From Grammothele lineata (taxonomy: Eukaryota; Basidiomycota; Agaricomycetes; Polyporales; Polyporaceae), in the NCBI GenBank assembly GCA_002150815.3, contig NDFF03000247.1, positions 1 through 64,000 on the forward strand: 64,000 nt of DNA. Direction: 5' to 3'. Positions 1-9,822 of the stretch are shown here, in pieces. Within the stretch, counting starts at the first letter, position 1; each line of letters begins with the position of its first letter. The notes beneath the pieces were generated by a model. It was not told the origin of the DNA and did no database searches. It saw only the letters and a list, made by a program, of their open reading frames with translations. Both the position numbers and the translations under genes were made by a program.

Positions 1-1
1 T

Positions 2-2155
2 CGTGAGATCCTCGAAGCGTTGCGGCGCAACAACGGTCGCATTTCAGAGTACACTGATGTTTACCATGGATCCGACTACCTCCGCGCTGTTCAGCAAGGT
101 CATATCAAAGACGGTGATGTCATGCTTATGCTCTCGATGGATGGGGCTCAGCTGTACCGCAACAAGCAATCCGACTGCTGGATGTATATCTGGGTAGTCT
201 TCAACCTCGCGCCGGACTTGCGATACAAGGTCAAATATGTCCTCCCTGGAGGGTTTATTCCTGGCCCAAATAAGCCCGGAAATGTCGACTCTTTCCTATT
301 TCCCGGAATCCACCACCTGTCTGCGCTGCAAAAAGAAGGCTTGTGTGTCTGGGATGCTGCACAGGACATCACATTCTCTTCGAAACTCTTCCTTGCACTG
401 ATCACTGCAGATGGGCCTGGCATGACGTACCTCAATGGGCTTGTTGGGCACCAAGGTGCACAGGGATGTCGCCTCTACTGCCCCCTTCGAGGACGCCATA
501 AACCCCAGGGAGGTACTAATTATTACCCTGCACTTCTCAAGCCCATCGACTACGATGTCCAAGGCTGCAACCACGACGATGTTAGCCTCCAAAAGAAGCT
601 GTCTGAGGGACACGCTCAAACACCAGGTGCTCGATACCGTGCTGGACTATATGAGGTCCTCGGTGCCAAAACTGAAACCGCATACAAGCGTCTCCGGCTG
701 AAGACAGGGATTGCAAAGCCTAGCATATTTAGCGGCCTTCTGGCATCTTCGTGGCTTGGAATCCCGGCCTGCTTCCCCACCGACCAGATGCATTTAATAT
801 CTCTTAATCTCACTGATCTTATTATCTCCCTCTTCCGGGGCACACTGGCCTGCGACGAGACTGACTCTAAAGATCTGTGGCCGTGGGCTGTTCTCAAGGG
901 TGATGTCTGGAAGACCCATGGTAAACAGGTAGCAGCATGCACCCCATATCTTCCGGGCTCATTTGACCGGCCACCCCGAAACCCTGCAGAGAAGATCTCT
1001 AGCGGATACAAGGCCTGGGAATTTCTTATGTATGTTTTCGGCCTCGGCCCTCTCCTTTTCTATGCCACTCCACTCCCGCGACCCTACTTTCGGAACTTCT
1101 GTAAGCTCGTCCGAGGTATACGGCTTACACTCGCGCGCAAGATCCCTGCTCCAAACCTGCGACTGTCTCTCAAGCTCCTCATTGAGTTCACCGAGGAATT
1201 CGAAGAACTTTACTATCAACGTCGCACCGATCGTCTACACTTTATCCGCCAGAGCATTCATGCGCTCTCCCATATACCTGAGGAGTGTGAGCGCGTCGGA
1301 CCGCAATCGTATTATACTCAGTGGATGATGGAGCGGTATATTGGCAACCTCGGGCAAGAGATCAAGCATCATTCAGACCCCTACGCAAATCTCTCTGAAC
1401 GTGGAGTGCGACGAGCTCAAGTGAATGCGCTAACTGTGATGATTCCAGACCTTCGCAACTCAGCCCCGCCATCAATTCCGAGGGGTGCCGTGGATGTTGG
1501 GGATGGATATATTCTTCTTCGTGCGGCAGAGGACACGGAGTCCCCAGTGAGTGCACATGAGGGCGAGGTTCTTCGCATCTATCTAGAGGCATCTGGGGTT
1601 GCCTTACTGGATAATTGGAGCCCCAGAGTGGCTCGTTGGGCTCACCTGCGCCTACCGAATGGCCAGGTTGCTCGCTCACTATGGAAGGAATCACTTAAGC
1701 CACTGTCACGTCTCCGTACTGCACGAAATGTCAAGGTATGCTTACTTTTGATGTCAGACTCAATGTTGCACTTAATCTTTCTTCAGATTATGCAAGATGG
1801 TCACATCGGCTATGCAGAGGTTCGATACTATCTTCGTCTGCGAGTCCAGGGCAAGATTGAGGCACTCGCAATGGTTTCACTTTATGGAAGCCCGCATCAA
1901 GGACTTTTAGAGACGTCCTACAACACCATCTTCTCGTGTGTGCCAGGTGGAGATTGCGCACTTACTCTCATTCCAGTACGTGAAATCCAAAGTGTCGTTG
2001 CTATGGTTCCACATCCAGAACCAATTGTGCCGTGCGGCGAGGACTCGGACATGGTGGACGTCCAGGGGAGATTCTGTGTAGTAGAGAAACCAGGCCTTGA
2101 AGTAGCTGTGTTAGGAGGTTCTGAGGAGGATATGGGAGACTCTGATGAATCGTAG
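2..2155 (+). CDS. Plavaka-family transposase, left copy (5' part outside window)
   Basis: This is the C-terminal two thirds of a cut-and-paste transposase, identical in translation to the right copy. The codon frame is open from base 2, with no ATG at that point because the gene starts before the window. Family-typical stretches include SMDGAQLY, VLPGGFIPGPNKP and LITADGPGMTYLNGLVG, which belong to the RNase-H-fold core of Plavaka transposases. A 51-bp intron is very likely at 1736-1786: it has a GTATGC donor and a TTTCTTCAG acceptor, is a multiple of three, and its translation is a non-conserved hydrophobic insert. The stop is TAG at 2153-2155. The second gene of the element follows on the same strand after about 500 bp. 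Confidence 0.9.
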   Translation, partial: REILEALRRNNGRISEYTDVYHGSDYLRAVQQGHIKDGDVMLMLSMDGAQLYRNKQSDCWMYIWVVFNLAPDLRYKVKYVLPGGFIPGPNKPGNVDSFLFPGIHHLSALQKEGLCVWDAAQDITFSSKLFLALITADGPGMTYLNGLVGHQGAQGCRLYCPLRGRHKPQGGTNYYPALLKPIDYDVQGCNHDDVSLQKKLSEGHAQTPGARYRAGLYEVLGAKTETAYKRLRLKTGIAKPSIFSGLLASSWLGIPACFPTDQMHLISLNLTDLIISLFRGTLACDETDSKDLWPWAVLKGDVWKTHGKQVAACTPYLPGSFDRPPRNPAEKISSGYKAWEFLMYVFGLGPLLFYATPLPRPYFRNFCKLVRGIRLTLARKIPAPNLRLSLKLLIEFTEEFEELYYQRRTDRLHFIRQSIHALSHIPEECERVGPQSYYTQWMMERYIGNLGQEIKHHSDPYANLSERGVRRAQVNALTVMIPDLRNSAPPSIPRGAVDVGDGYILLRAAEDTESPVSAHEGEVLRIYLEASGVALLDNWSPRVARWAHLRLPNGQVARSLWKESLKPLSRLRTARNVKVCLLLMSDSMLHLIFLQIMQDGHIGYAEVRYYLRLRVQGKIEALAMVSLYGSPHQGLLETSYNTIFSCVPGGDCALTLIPVREIQSVVAMVPHPEPIVPCGEDSDMVDVQGRFCVVEKPGLEVAVLGGSEEDMGDSDES

Positions 2156-2532
2156 TTTCTGTATATAACATGCGCTCGACACTCTGTTCAACATTCGACG
2201 TTCAATATTCTGTTTGGTGCACCGTCCGACTGTGCGGGCGCCTTGGCACCGGCCCGCTATCCGTCGCAGGCCAGGGCGCGATGGCACAGTGGCTCTCGGC
2301 GCTCATTTCATATCATCGGAGTACCATGCAACTCGTCCTCGACCGTCTGCCTTCATACTGCTACTATCACACATCTATTCTGCACTACATCCTCTACTTC
2401 CTCCTACAAGTCCAAATTGGACCAATTATGAAAATCTACTAGACTCTGCAACTAGCTATTGTAAGCGACCAGCGGGAGAGGAGTGTGGCCCCGCCCACCA
2501 GGCCACGCTTTGGAAAGCGAGGTTGTAGAGGT

Positions 2533-2545
2533 GTATTAATATAAG
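2533..2545 (+). promoter_or_regulatory. TATA-like box before the second transposon gene
   Basis: A TATTAATATAAGG stretch lies about 105 bp before the ATG at 2650, with a pyrimidine-rich stretch between. The mirrored copy is at about 6007-6019 on the minus strand. It is a plausible core promoter by position and sequence only. Confidence 0.4.
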
Positions 2546-2649
2546 GACATTGGGTGCGTCTCAGCTCACCTCTGCAACGACATTCTCCCCCCTCATACAC
2601 CTGCTGCATCTCATACACTTCCGTCAACTGCACACCCGCTGTTTCCATT

Positions 2650-3959
2650 ATGGATGTGAATGATATCCTTTCAACGCCGGTCTCCCATGGCCAGCCAGTC
2701 CATCCAACTGGCGAAGATCCATTGCTGGCGCCACTCAACCACACTCGAGATGTAGCAGATCTGCTCAATATGTCCTCCATGGATCTACTCGCACCTCAGC
2801 GCACTCTGCCTGCTACGCCTGCTACAACGTCCATGCCCAGTGCACCCTCTGCGTCTGGCCGCCCCACGGACGTTTTCGAGACACCCCAGTTCTCACAGGT
2901 AATGTACTCGCTTCTTATGCCCGTCAGGTTTGCACTCATTCCGAGACGCTACTAGACTGGTGGTGTGAATGAGTCCTCGCCTGGCTGGCTGTCCGACACC
3001 CAAGGGTACAACCAACCCTTCTCTCAGTCCGCTTTGCAGAGAAACCGCATGGACTACAGTACACGCTCCTTCTACGACACCTCCCCATTCCATCCCTCAA
3101 TTCGAGATGCATACGACCGTCTAAGCAGCCACTACGAGCGCCTCCAAATGGAGTTCAAGCGACTCCAGGCTGAACATCAGCAGATGCGAGAAACGTACCA
3201 GGCGCAGGTGGTTGAGCTGAAAACAGTCCAGTATGTCCCAGCTCCTGACGTCATCATACATGAGTTTGACTTGAAATGACACCCAGAGAGGCACATAATA
3301 AGCTGCTTGCGGCCGTTCGTGATCGTCTCAGCAGCCCTGGCAGCGGCATCTTCACTGGCCGCGGAACTGGCCCCCGAGAGGTTCGAAAGAAAGACGACTT
3401 CCCCGATATCAAGTTCTGGTATGCACACCAGTGGTCGGAGCACACTAAGCAAAACAAGACGATCACAGACCCGGAAGCACCTGCTCCTCAGCGCGGTGGG
3501 GCCCGAGCTGCGAAAAACTTCAATGTGATGATGAAGTTCATTGAAGACGCTTCTGGGGAACCCGTAAGTGGTCACCGTGCTACGTCGATACGGTTGTTTG
3601 CTCGGGCTATCTTCTCTCGGCTTTGGGAGAAGGGCCTTGCACCGGAGACTTGGGGTGCTGCACGCACCGATGTAAGAGATGCATTCATTCAGGAGATGGA
3701 GGAACAGTTCGAAGAGATAGGGTTGGGCGATAATGGATGGAAGGCGACGAAGATTGCAACGATTATATACCCTTCCTGGCGGAGCAACCGTCGGAAGCGT
3801 GAACAACGCCTTCTTGAAGGCAAGGTTGATGCTGGAGACACTGACAATGACAGTGATGACGAGGATGAAGGCGATGACATGGAAGACGCTGCGCCTGTTC
3901 CACCGGCCATCGTCCGAGGGGGGCCTACCCGCGAGGACAAAAGGATAAGAAATTTGTGA
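2650..3959 (+). pseudogene. Second Plavaka-element gene, left copy, 3' end replaced
   Basis: The first part matches the intact right copy exactly: exons 2650-2898, 2956-3230 and 3287 onward, with introns of 57 and 56 bp. At 3908 the inverted repeat ends and the frame reads into unrelated DNA for about 17 codons before a stop at 3957-3959. The copy therefore loses the basic C-terminal region (KKRRK and KRRRK motifs, then a Ser/Pro-rich tail) of its partner. If translated it would be about 398 residues, ending in a chimeric tail. It is best read as a truncated gene created by whatever formed the palindrome junction. Its biochemical role is unknown (see the right copy). Confidence 0.75.
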
Positions 3960-4643
3960 AGCTGGCCTTCAGTTGAAGATGATCGCTTGCGGACATGGTT
4001 TTTGATGTTATTGTATATCCAATATTTCGTCCGGTGCGATAAACTTGGAGCGGGACGCTGTTCATGTCTTAGGGGCGAGCAGGACTAAAGGAGAACACAT
4101 TTGATGGTCTGCAAGGATTACTGGTGGCGGCCACAATCAAAGAAAGGAAAGAACTGCGGGCTCCGTTCCGATTCAACGGCTGAATCGCTCGGGATTGTTA
4201 GCAACGAGTTGCGGAGCCACATAAGCAATGAGTTACGCGCCAGCACGCGGGCTGAAGGCTGTCCAAGCAAGCAGGAAAAAATGCTCAACGATGAGTTCAG
4301 GTCTACAGGAGTGGGATGTCACCGACGGGAACGCCTGCTAAAGTGATTGACGTGTGTGTATTGGAATAACATAGAGATTGCGGTGGACTTACAGAGAGCT
4401 TCGGATAGGCACTTGAGGCGGCTGTGCACGGTCATCCCCCGACGATCCCGAGCCGGTGTTGGTGGGCAATGGCCCCCTGGCAGGAAGAGGAGTCGATCCG
4501 GATGGCCCTGACTGTGACACCGCAGAGAGCGAGCGGTCGGGTGATGTTGAGCTTGCTGGAGTAGGCGACAACTGGCCCACAGCATTCTTGCGACGCCTCT
4601 TAGCGGGACCGGCTTTGGCTGCCTTGCGACGTTTCTTCGATGG
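3909..4643. other. Spacer between palindrome arms
   Basis: This is the unique centre of the inverted repeat. Its right part (4319-4643) is the 3' end of the intact right-copy second gene. Its left part (about 3960-4318) holds no supported gene. I saw no clear terminal inverted repeat, poly-A tract or target-site duplication that would mark a transposon end. Two related 14-nt pieces (gcaacgagttgcgg and gcaatgagttacgc, around 4201-4240) may be subterminal repeats of the element. Confidence 0.5.
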
Positions 4644-5902
4644 GGCCGGTGGAACAGGCGCAGCGTCTTCCATGTCATCGCCTTCATCCTCGTCATCACT
4701 GTCATTGTCAGTGTCTCCAGCATCAACCTTGCCTTCAAGAAGGCGTTGTTCACGCTTCCGACGGTTGCTCCGCCAGGAAGGGTATATAATCGTTGCAATC
4801 TTCGTCGCCTTCCATCCATTATCGCCCAACCCTATCTCTTCGAACTGTTCCTCCATCTCCTGAATGAATGCATCTCTTACATCGGTGCGTGCAGCACCCC
4901 AAGTCTCCGGTGCAAGGCCCTTCTCCCAAAGCCGAGAGAAGATAGCCCGAGCAAACAACCGTATCGACGTAGCACGGTGACCACTTACGGGTTCCCCAGA
5001 AGCGTCTTCAATGAACTTCATCATCACATTGAAGTTTTTCGCAGCTCGGGCCCCACCGCGCTGAGGAGCAGGTGCTTCCGGGTCTGTGATCGTCTTGTTT
5101 TGCTTAGTGTGCTCCGACCACTGGTGTGCATACCAGAACTTGATATCGGGGAAGTCGTCTTTCTTTCGAACCTCTCGGGGGCCAGTTCCGCGGCCAGTGA
5201 AGATGCCGCTGCCAGGGCTGCTGAGACGATCACGAACGGCCGCAAGCAGCTTATTATGTGCCTCTCTGGGTGTCATTTCAAGTCAAACTCATGTATGATG
5301 ACGTCAGGAGCTGGGACATACTGGACTGTTTTCAGCTCAACCACCTGCGCCTGGTACGTTTCTCGCATCTGCTGATGTTCAGCCTGGAGTCGCTTGAACT
5401 CCATTTGGAGGCGCTCGTAGTGGCTGCTTAGACGGTCGTATGCATCTCGAATTGAGGGATGGAATGGGGAGGTGTCGTAGAAGGAGCGTGTACTGTAGTC
5501 CATGCGGTTTCTCTGCAAAGCGGACTGAGAGAAGGGTTGGTTGTACCCTTGGGTGTCGGACAGCCAGCCAGGCGAGGACTCATTCACACCACCAGTCTAG
5601 TAGCGTCTCGGAATGAGTGCAAACCTGACGGGCATAAGAAGCGAGTACATTACCTGTGAGAACTGGGGTGTCTCGAAAACGTCCGTGGGGCGGCCAGACG
5701 CAGAGGGTGCACTGGGCATGGACGTTGTAGCAGGCGTAGCAGGCAGAGTGCGCTGAGGTGCGAGTAGATCCATGGAGGACATATTGAGCAGATCTGCTAC
5801 ATCTCGAGTGTGGTTGAGTGGCGCCAGCAATGGATCTTCGCCAGTTGGATGGACTGGCTGGCCATGGGAGACCGGCGTTGAAAGGATATCATTCACATCC
5901 AT
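4319..5902 (-). CDS. Second gene of the Plavaka element, unknown function, intact right copy
   Basis: I do not recognise a domain. Spliced exons (minus strand) are 5902-5654, 5596-5322, 5265-4393 and 4337-4319, with introns of 57, 56 and 55 bp, giving 471 residues. ATG 5902 starts MDVNDILSTP. The middle contains a predicted coiled coil (SSHYERLQMEFKRLQAEHQQ), then a compact globular segment rich in W and F (FWYAHQW, LWEKGLAPETWGAARTDV). An acidic block (about 17 D/E in 25) follows, then two basic clusters resembling a nuclear localisation signal. The last intron overlaps an in-frame stop: without splicing the protein ends at 4389, with splicing at 4319. It lies downstream of and in the same direction as the transposase, as an accessory factor would. 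A role in DNA binding or transposase partnering is inference only. Confidence 0.7.
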
Positions 5903-6396
5903 AATGGAAACAGCGGGTGTGCAGTTGACGGAAGTGTATGAGATGCAGCAGGTGTATGAGGGGGGAGAATGTCGTTGCAGAGGTGAGCTGAGACGCACCC
6001 AATGTCCTTATATTAATACACCTCTACAACCTCGCTTTCCAAAGCGTGGCCTGGTGGGCGGGGCCACACTCCTCTCCCGCTGGTCGCTTACAATAGCTAG
6101 TTGCAGAGTCTAGTAGATTTTCATAATTGGTCCAATTTGGACTTGTAGGAGGAAGTAGAGGATGTAGTGCAGAATAGATGTGTGATAGTAGCAGTATGAA
6201 GGCAGACGGTCGAGGACGAGTTGCATGGTACTCCGATGATATGAAATGAGCGCCGAGAGCCACTGTGCCATCGCGCCCTGGCCTGCGACGGATAGCGGGC
6301 CGGTGCCAAGGCGCCCGCACAGTCGGACGGTGCACCAAACAGAATATTGAACGTCGAATGTTGAACAGAGTGTCGAGCGCATGTTATATACAGAAA

Positions 6397-9300
6397 CTAC
6401 GATTCATCAGAGTCTCCCATATCCTCCTCAGAACCTCCTAACACAGCTACTTCAAGGCCTGGTTTCTCTACTACACAGAATCTCCCCTGGACGTCCACCA
6501 TGTCCGAGTCCTCGCCGCACGGCACAATTGGTTCTGGATGTGGAACCATAGCAACGACACTTTGGATTTCACGTACTGGAATGAGAGTAAGTGCGCAATC
6601 TCCACCTGGCACACACGAGAAGATGGTGTTGTAGGACGTCTCTAAAAGTCCTTGATGCGGGCTTCCATAAAGTGAAACCATTGCGAGTGCCTCAATCTTG
6701 CCCTGGACTCGCAGACGAAGATAGTATCGAACCTCTGCATAGCCGATGTGACCATCTTGCATAATCTGAAGAAAGATTAAGTGCAACATTGAGTCTGACA
6801 TCAAAAGTAAGCATACCTTGACATTTCGTGCAGTACGGAGACGTGACAGTGGCTTAAGTGATTCCTTCCATAGTGAGCGAGCAACCTGGCCATTCGGTAG
6901 GCGCAGGTGAGCCCAACGAGCCACTCTGGGGCTCCAATTATCCAGTAAGGCAACCCCAGATGCCTCTAGATAGATGCGAAGAACCTCGCCCTCATGTGCA
7001 CTCACTGGGGACTCCGTGTCCTCTGCCGCACGAAGAAGAATATATCCATCCCCAACATCCACGGCACCCCTCGGAATTGATGGCGGGGCTGAGTTGCGAA
7101 GGTCTGGAATCATCACAGTTAGCGCATTCACTTGAGCTCGTCGCACTCCACGTTCAGAGAGATTTGCGTAGGGGTCTGAATGATGCTTGATCTCTTGCCC
7201 GAGGTTGCCAATATACCGCTCCATCATCCACTGAGTATAATACGATTGCGGTCCGACGCGCTCACACTCCTCAGGTATATGGGAGAGCGCATGAATGCTC
7301 TGGCGGATAAAGTGTAGACGATCGGTGCGACGTTGATAGTAAAGTTCTTCGAATTCCTCGGTGAACTCAATGAGGAGCTTGAGAGACAGTCGCAGGTTTG
7401 GAGCAGGGATCTTGCGCGCGAGTGTAAGCCGTATACCTCGGACGAGCTTACAGAAGTTCCGAAAGTAGGGTCGCGGGAGTGGAGTGGCATAGAAAAGGAG
7501 AGGGCCGAGGCCGAAAACATACATAAGAAATTCCCAGGCCTTGTATCCGCTAGAGATCTTCTCTGCAGGGTTTCGGGGTGGCCGGTCAAATGAGCCCGGA
7601 AGATATGGGGTGCATGCTGCTACCTGTTTACCATGGGTCTTCCAGACATCACCCTTGAGAACAGCCCACGGCCACAGATCTTTAGAGTCAGTCTCGTCGC
7701 AGGCCAGTGTGCCCCGGAAGAGGGAGATAATAAGATCAGTGAGATTAAGAGATATTAAATGCATCTGGTCGGTGGGGAAGCAGGCCGGGATTCCAAGCCA
7801 CGAAGATGCCAGAAGGCCGCTAAATATGCTAGGCTTTGCAATCCCTGTCTTCAGCCGGAGACGCTTGTATGCGGTTTCAGTTTTGGCACCGAGGACCTCA
7901 TATAGTCCAGCACGGTATCGAGCACCTGGTGTTTGAGCGTGTCCCTCAGACAGCTTCTTTTGGAGGCTAACATCGTCGTGGTTGCAGCCTTGGACATCGT
8001 AGTCGATGGGCTTGAGAAGTGCAGGGTAATAATTAGTACCTCCCTGGGGTTTATGGCGTCCTCGAAGGGGGCAGTAGAGGCGACATCCCTGTGCACCTTG
8101 GTGCCCAACAAGCCCATTGAGGTACGTCATGCCAGGCCCATCTGCAGTGATCAGTGCAAGGAAGAGTTTCGAAGAGAATGTGATGTCCTGTGCAGCATCC
8201 CAGACACACAAGCCTTCTTTTTGCAGCGCAGACAGGTGGTGGATTCCGGGAAATAGGAAAGAGTCGACATTTCCGGGCTTATTTGGGCCAGGAATAAACC
8301 CTCCAGGGAGGACATATTTGACCTTGTATCGCAAGTCCGGCGCGAGGTTGAAGACTACCCAGATATACATCCAGCAGTCGGATTGCTTGTTGCGGTACAG
8401 CTGAGCCCCATCCATCGAGAGCATAAGCATGACATCACCGTCTTTGATATGACCTTGCTGAACAGCGCGGAGGTAGTCGGATCCATGGTAAACATCAGTG
8501 TACTCTGAAATGCGACCGTTGTTGCGCCGCAACGCTTCGAGGATCTCACGAGTACGTAGCTCACGATGGCGCATATTCCGCGCACCCTGGGGATCGCGCC
8601 ACTGGGCTTGTACCTGCGGACCGAGTGGGATTGTATGGAAGACACGCTGCGGTTTCTTGATCTTACCAGATGATGCTTGGAGAACAGCCTGGTCGTAACG
8701 AGGTTCTGCACATTTTGGACAGATTTCCAATTCCGCAAAGACATCTGTGTACGCTTGACACGAGTTAATACACATATCGTGTTGCATTGACGAGATACCG
8801 GTGAGCTCTGCAATCCGTTGCTTCATTTGATAGTGAGAGGGAAGGTGTGTATCGGGATGGTGGCGATGATAGCTTTCACGGACTGCCATGTAGGTAGTGT
8901 CGGACGACGTGTTCGTGTCTAAGAAGATGTCGAGTGCGAACTTGAACGATGCATCGACAATTTCCGAGGAGAGTGGTGTCTTCAGTGGGCATCGAAGGCG
9001 GTCACGCACATCCTCATCAAGGTCATCCTTGTCTAGAGTAGCGTTTTGAACGGCTTCAATGAATGTCTGCACCGTGCGTAGTTCAGCGAGGGTGGCAGTC
9101 GGCGGAAGGCCAATAGCCTCGAGTGACTCCTCGAAGGCTGCTTCATCTGATGTCGACGACTGCTCGGTTTGCTGGCCTCCGGAAGCCAAGAGTTCGTCTA
9201 TGTCGTTAGAGGGGAAAGGGAGGGGGTCTGGTGAGATGTACGAGCAGTCGTCGTGCTCAAACGAGCCATAGTCTTGTGTTTCTGGGGAGGGGGCGGAGAC

Positions 9301-9822
9301 ACCATCGTGTACGCTGTTTTCTTGCTCACACATAGGCATGGAAGGAGAACGTATGGATTCATCGGGCTCAACGCTAACAGTACCAGCATCGAGCTCAGCA
9401 GTATTGTACTACGGAAATTTGGCATCAGGATGTGGAGGGTTATACGAAGAGGTACCATGACATACCTCGTGCCCACCAGACCTATCCGAGTCCTCGTGCC
9501 ATAGCCCGCCTTCACGCTCTACAGACTCCTCGGACTCGATACGCATACGCTTCGAGTGCTGTAGCCCTTGATCGATGTCCCCGTCATCTGCCGCAGAGTC
9601 CGCCTGCCGTGAACGTTTCACGCGAGATCTGTGCTTGGAGCCCGACACGCTACTAGTAGGCTCAGAAGAAGGCGATCGTCAGAGAAGGGACGAAACAAAG
9701 TCGGTAGGGTAGAGTTTTGCATGCTTCCGTATTGTGTCTTTTTTGCGGGAAATACCACGGCACTTTGTGCACCAACAAGGCTCCTTACCGCCGCCTGGGA
9801 GACTGTGCTGGGGGGCCGGCAT
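6397..9822 (-). CDS. Plavaka-family transposase, right copy, near-complete
   Basis: Catalyses element excision and insertion through an RNase-H-like fold, by family knowledge. Exons (minus strand): 9822-9466, 9408-6817 and 6765-6397, with introns of 57 and 51 bp. The frame from ATG 9822 encodes a short zinc-knuckle-like motif (CWCTKC, then IRKH), typical of the N-termini of these transposases, then a basic stretch and an acidic region. The catalytic core (CPKCAEPRYD, SMDGAQLY, GGFIPGPNKP, TADGPGMTYLNGL) follows. One in-frame TGA at 9680-9678 separates the zinc motif from the rest. Either it is a real nonsense mutation, or splicing removes it, or translation starts later (ATG 9546 or 9339; the uninterrupted part from 9339 is 980 codons before intron removal). 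Apart from the TGA the gene has no lesion. Confidence 0.85.

Larger units (their letters stand above)
1..8551. repeat. Giant inverted repeat of two opposed Plavaka copies
   Basis: Bases 1-3908 reappear as the reverse complement at 4644-8551, so position x pairs with 8552 minus x. Every reading frame I compared in the two arms has the same length, the same translation and exactly mirrored coordinates, so there is no indel over 3.9 kb. Sampled non-coding stretches also match. The arms are separated by a 735-bp spacer (3909-4643). Identity stops sharply at 3908/4644, inside the second gene of the element. The left arm is still matching at base 1, so the repeat continues outside the window. This may be a true recent palindrome, two independent insertions, or an assembly fold-back at a contig end; sequence alone does not decide. 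Confidence 0.95.
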
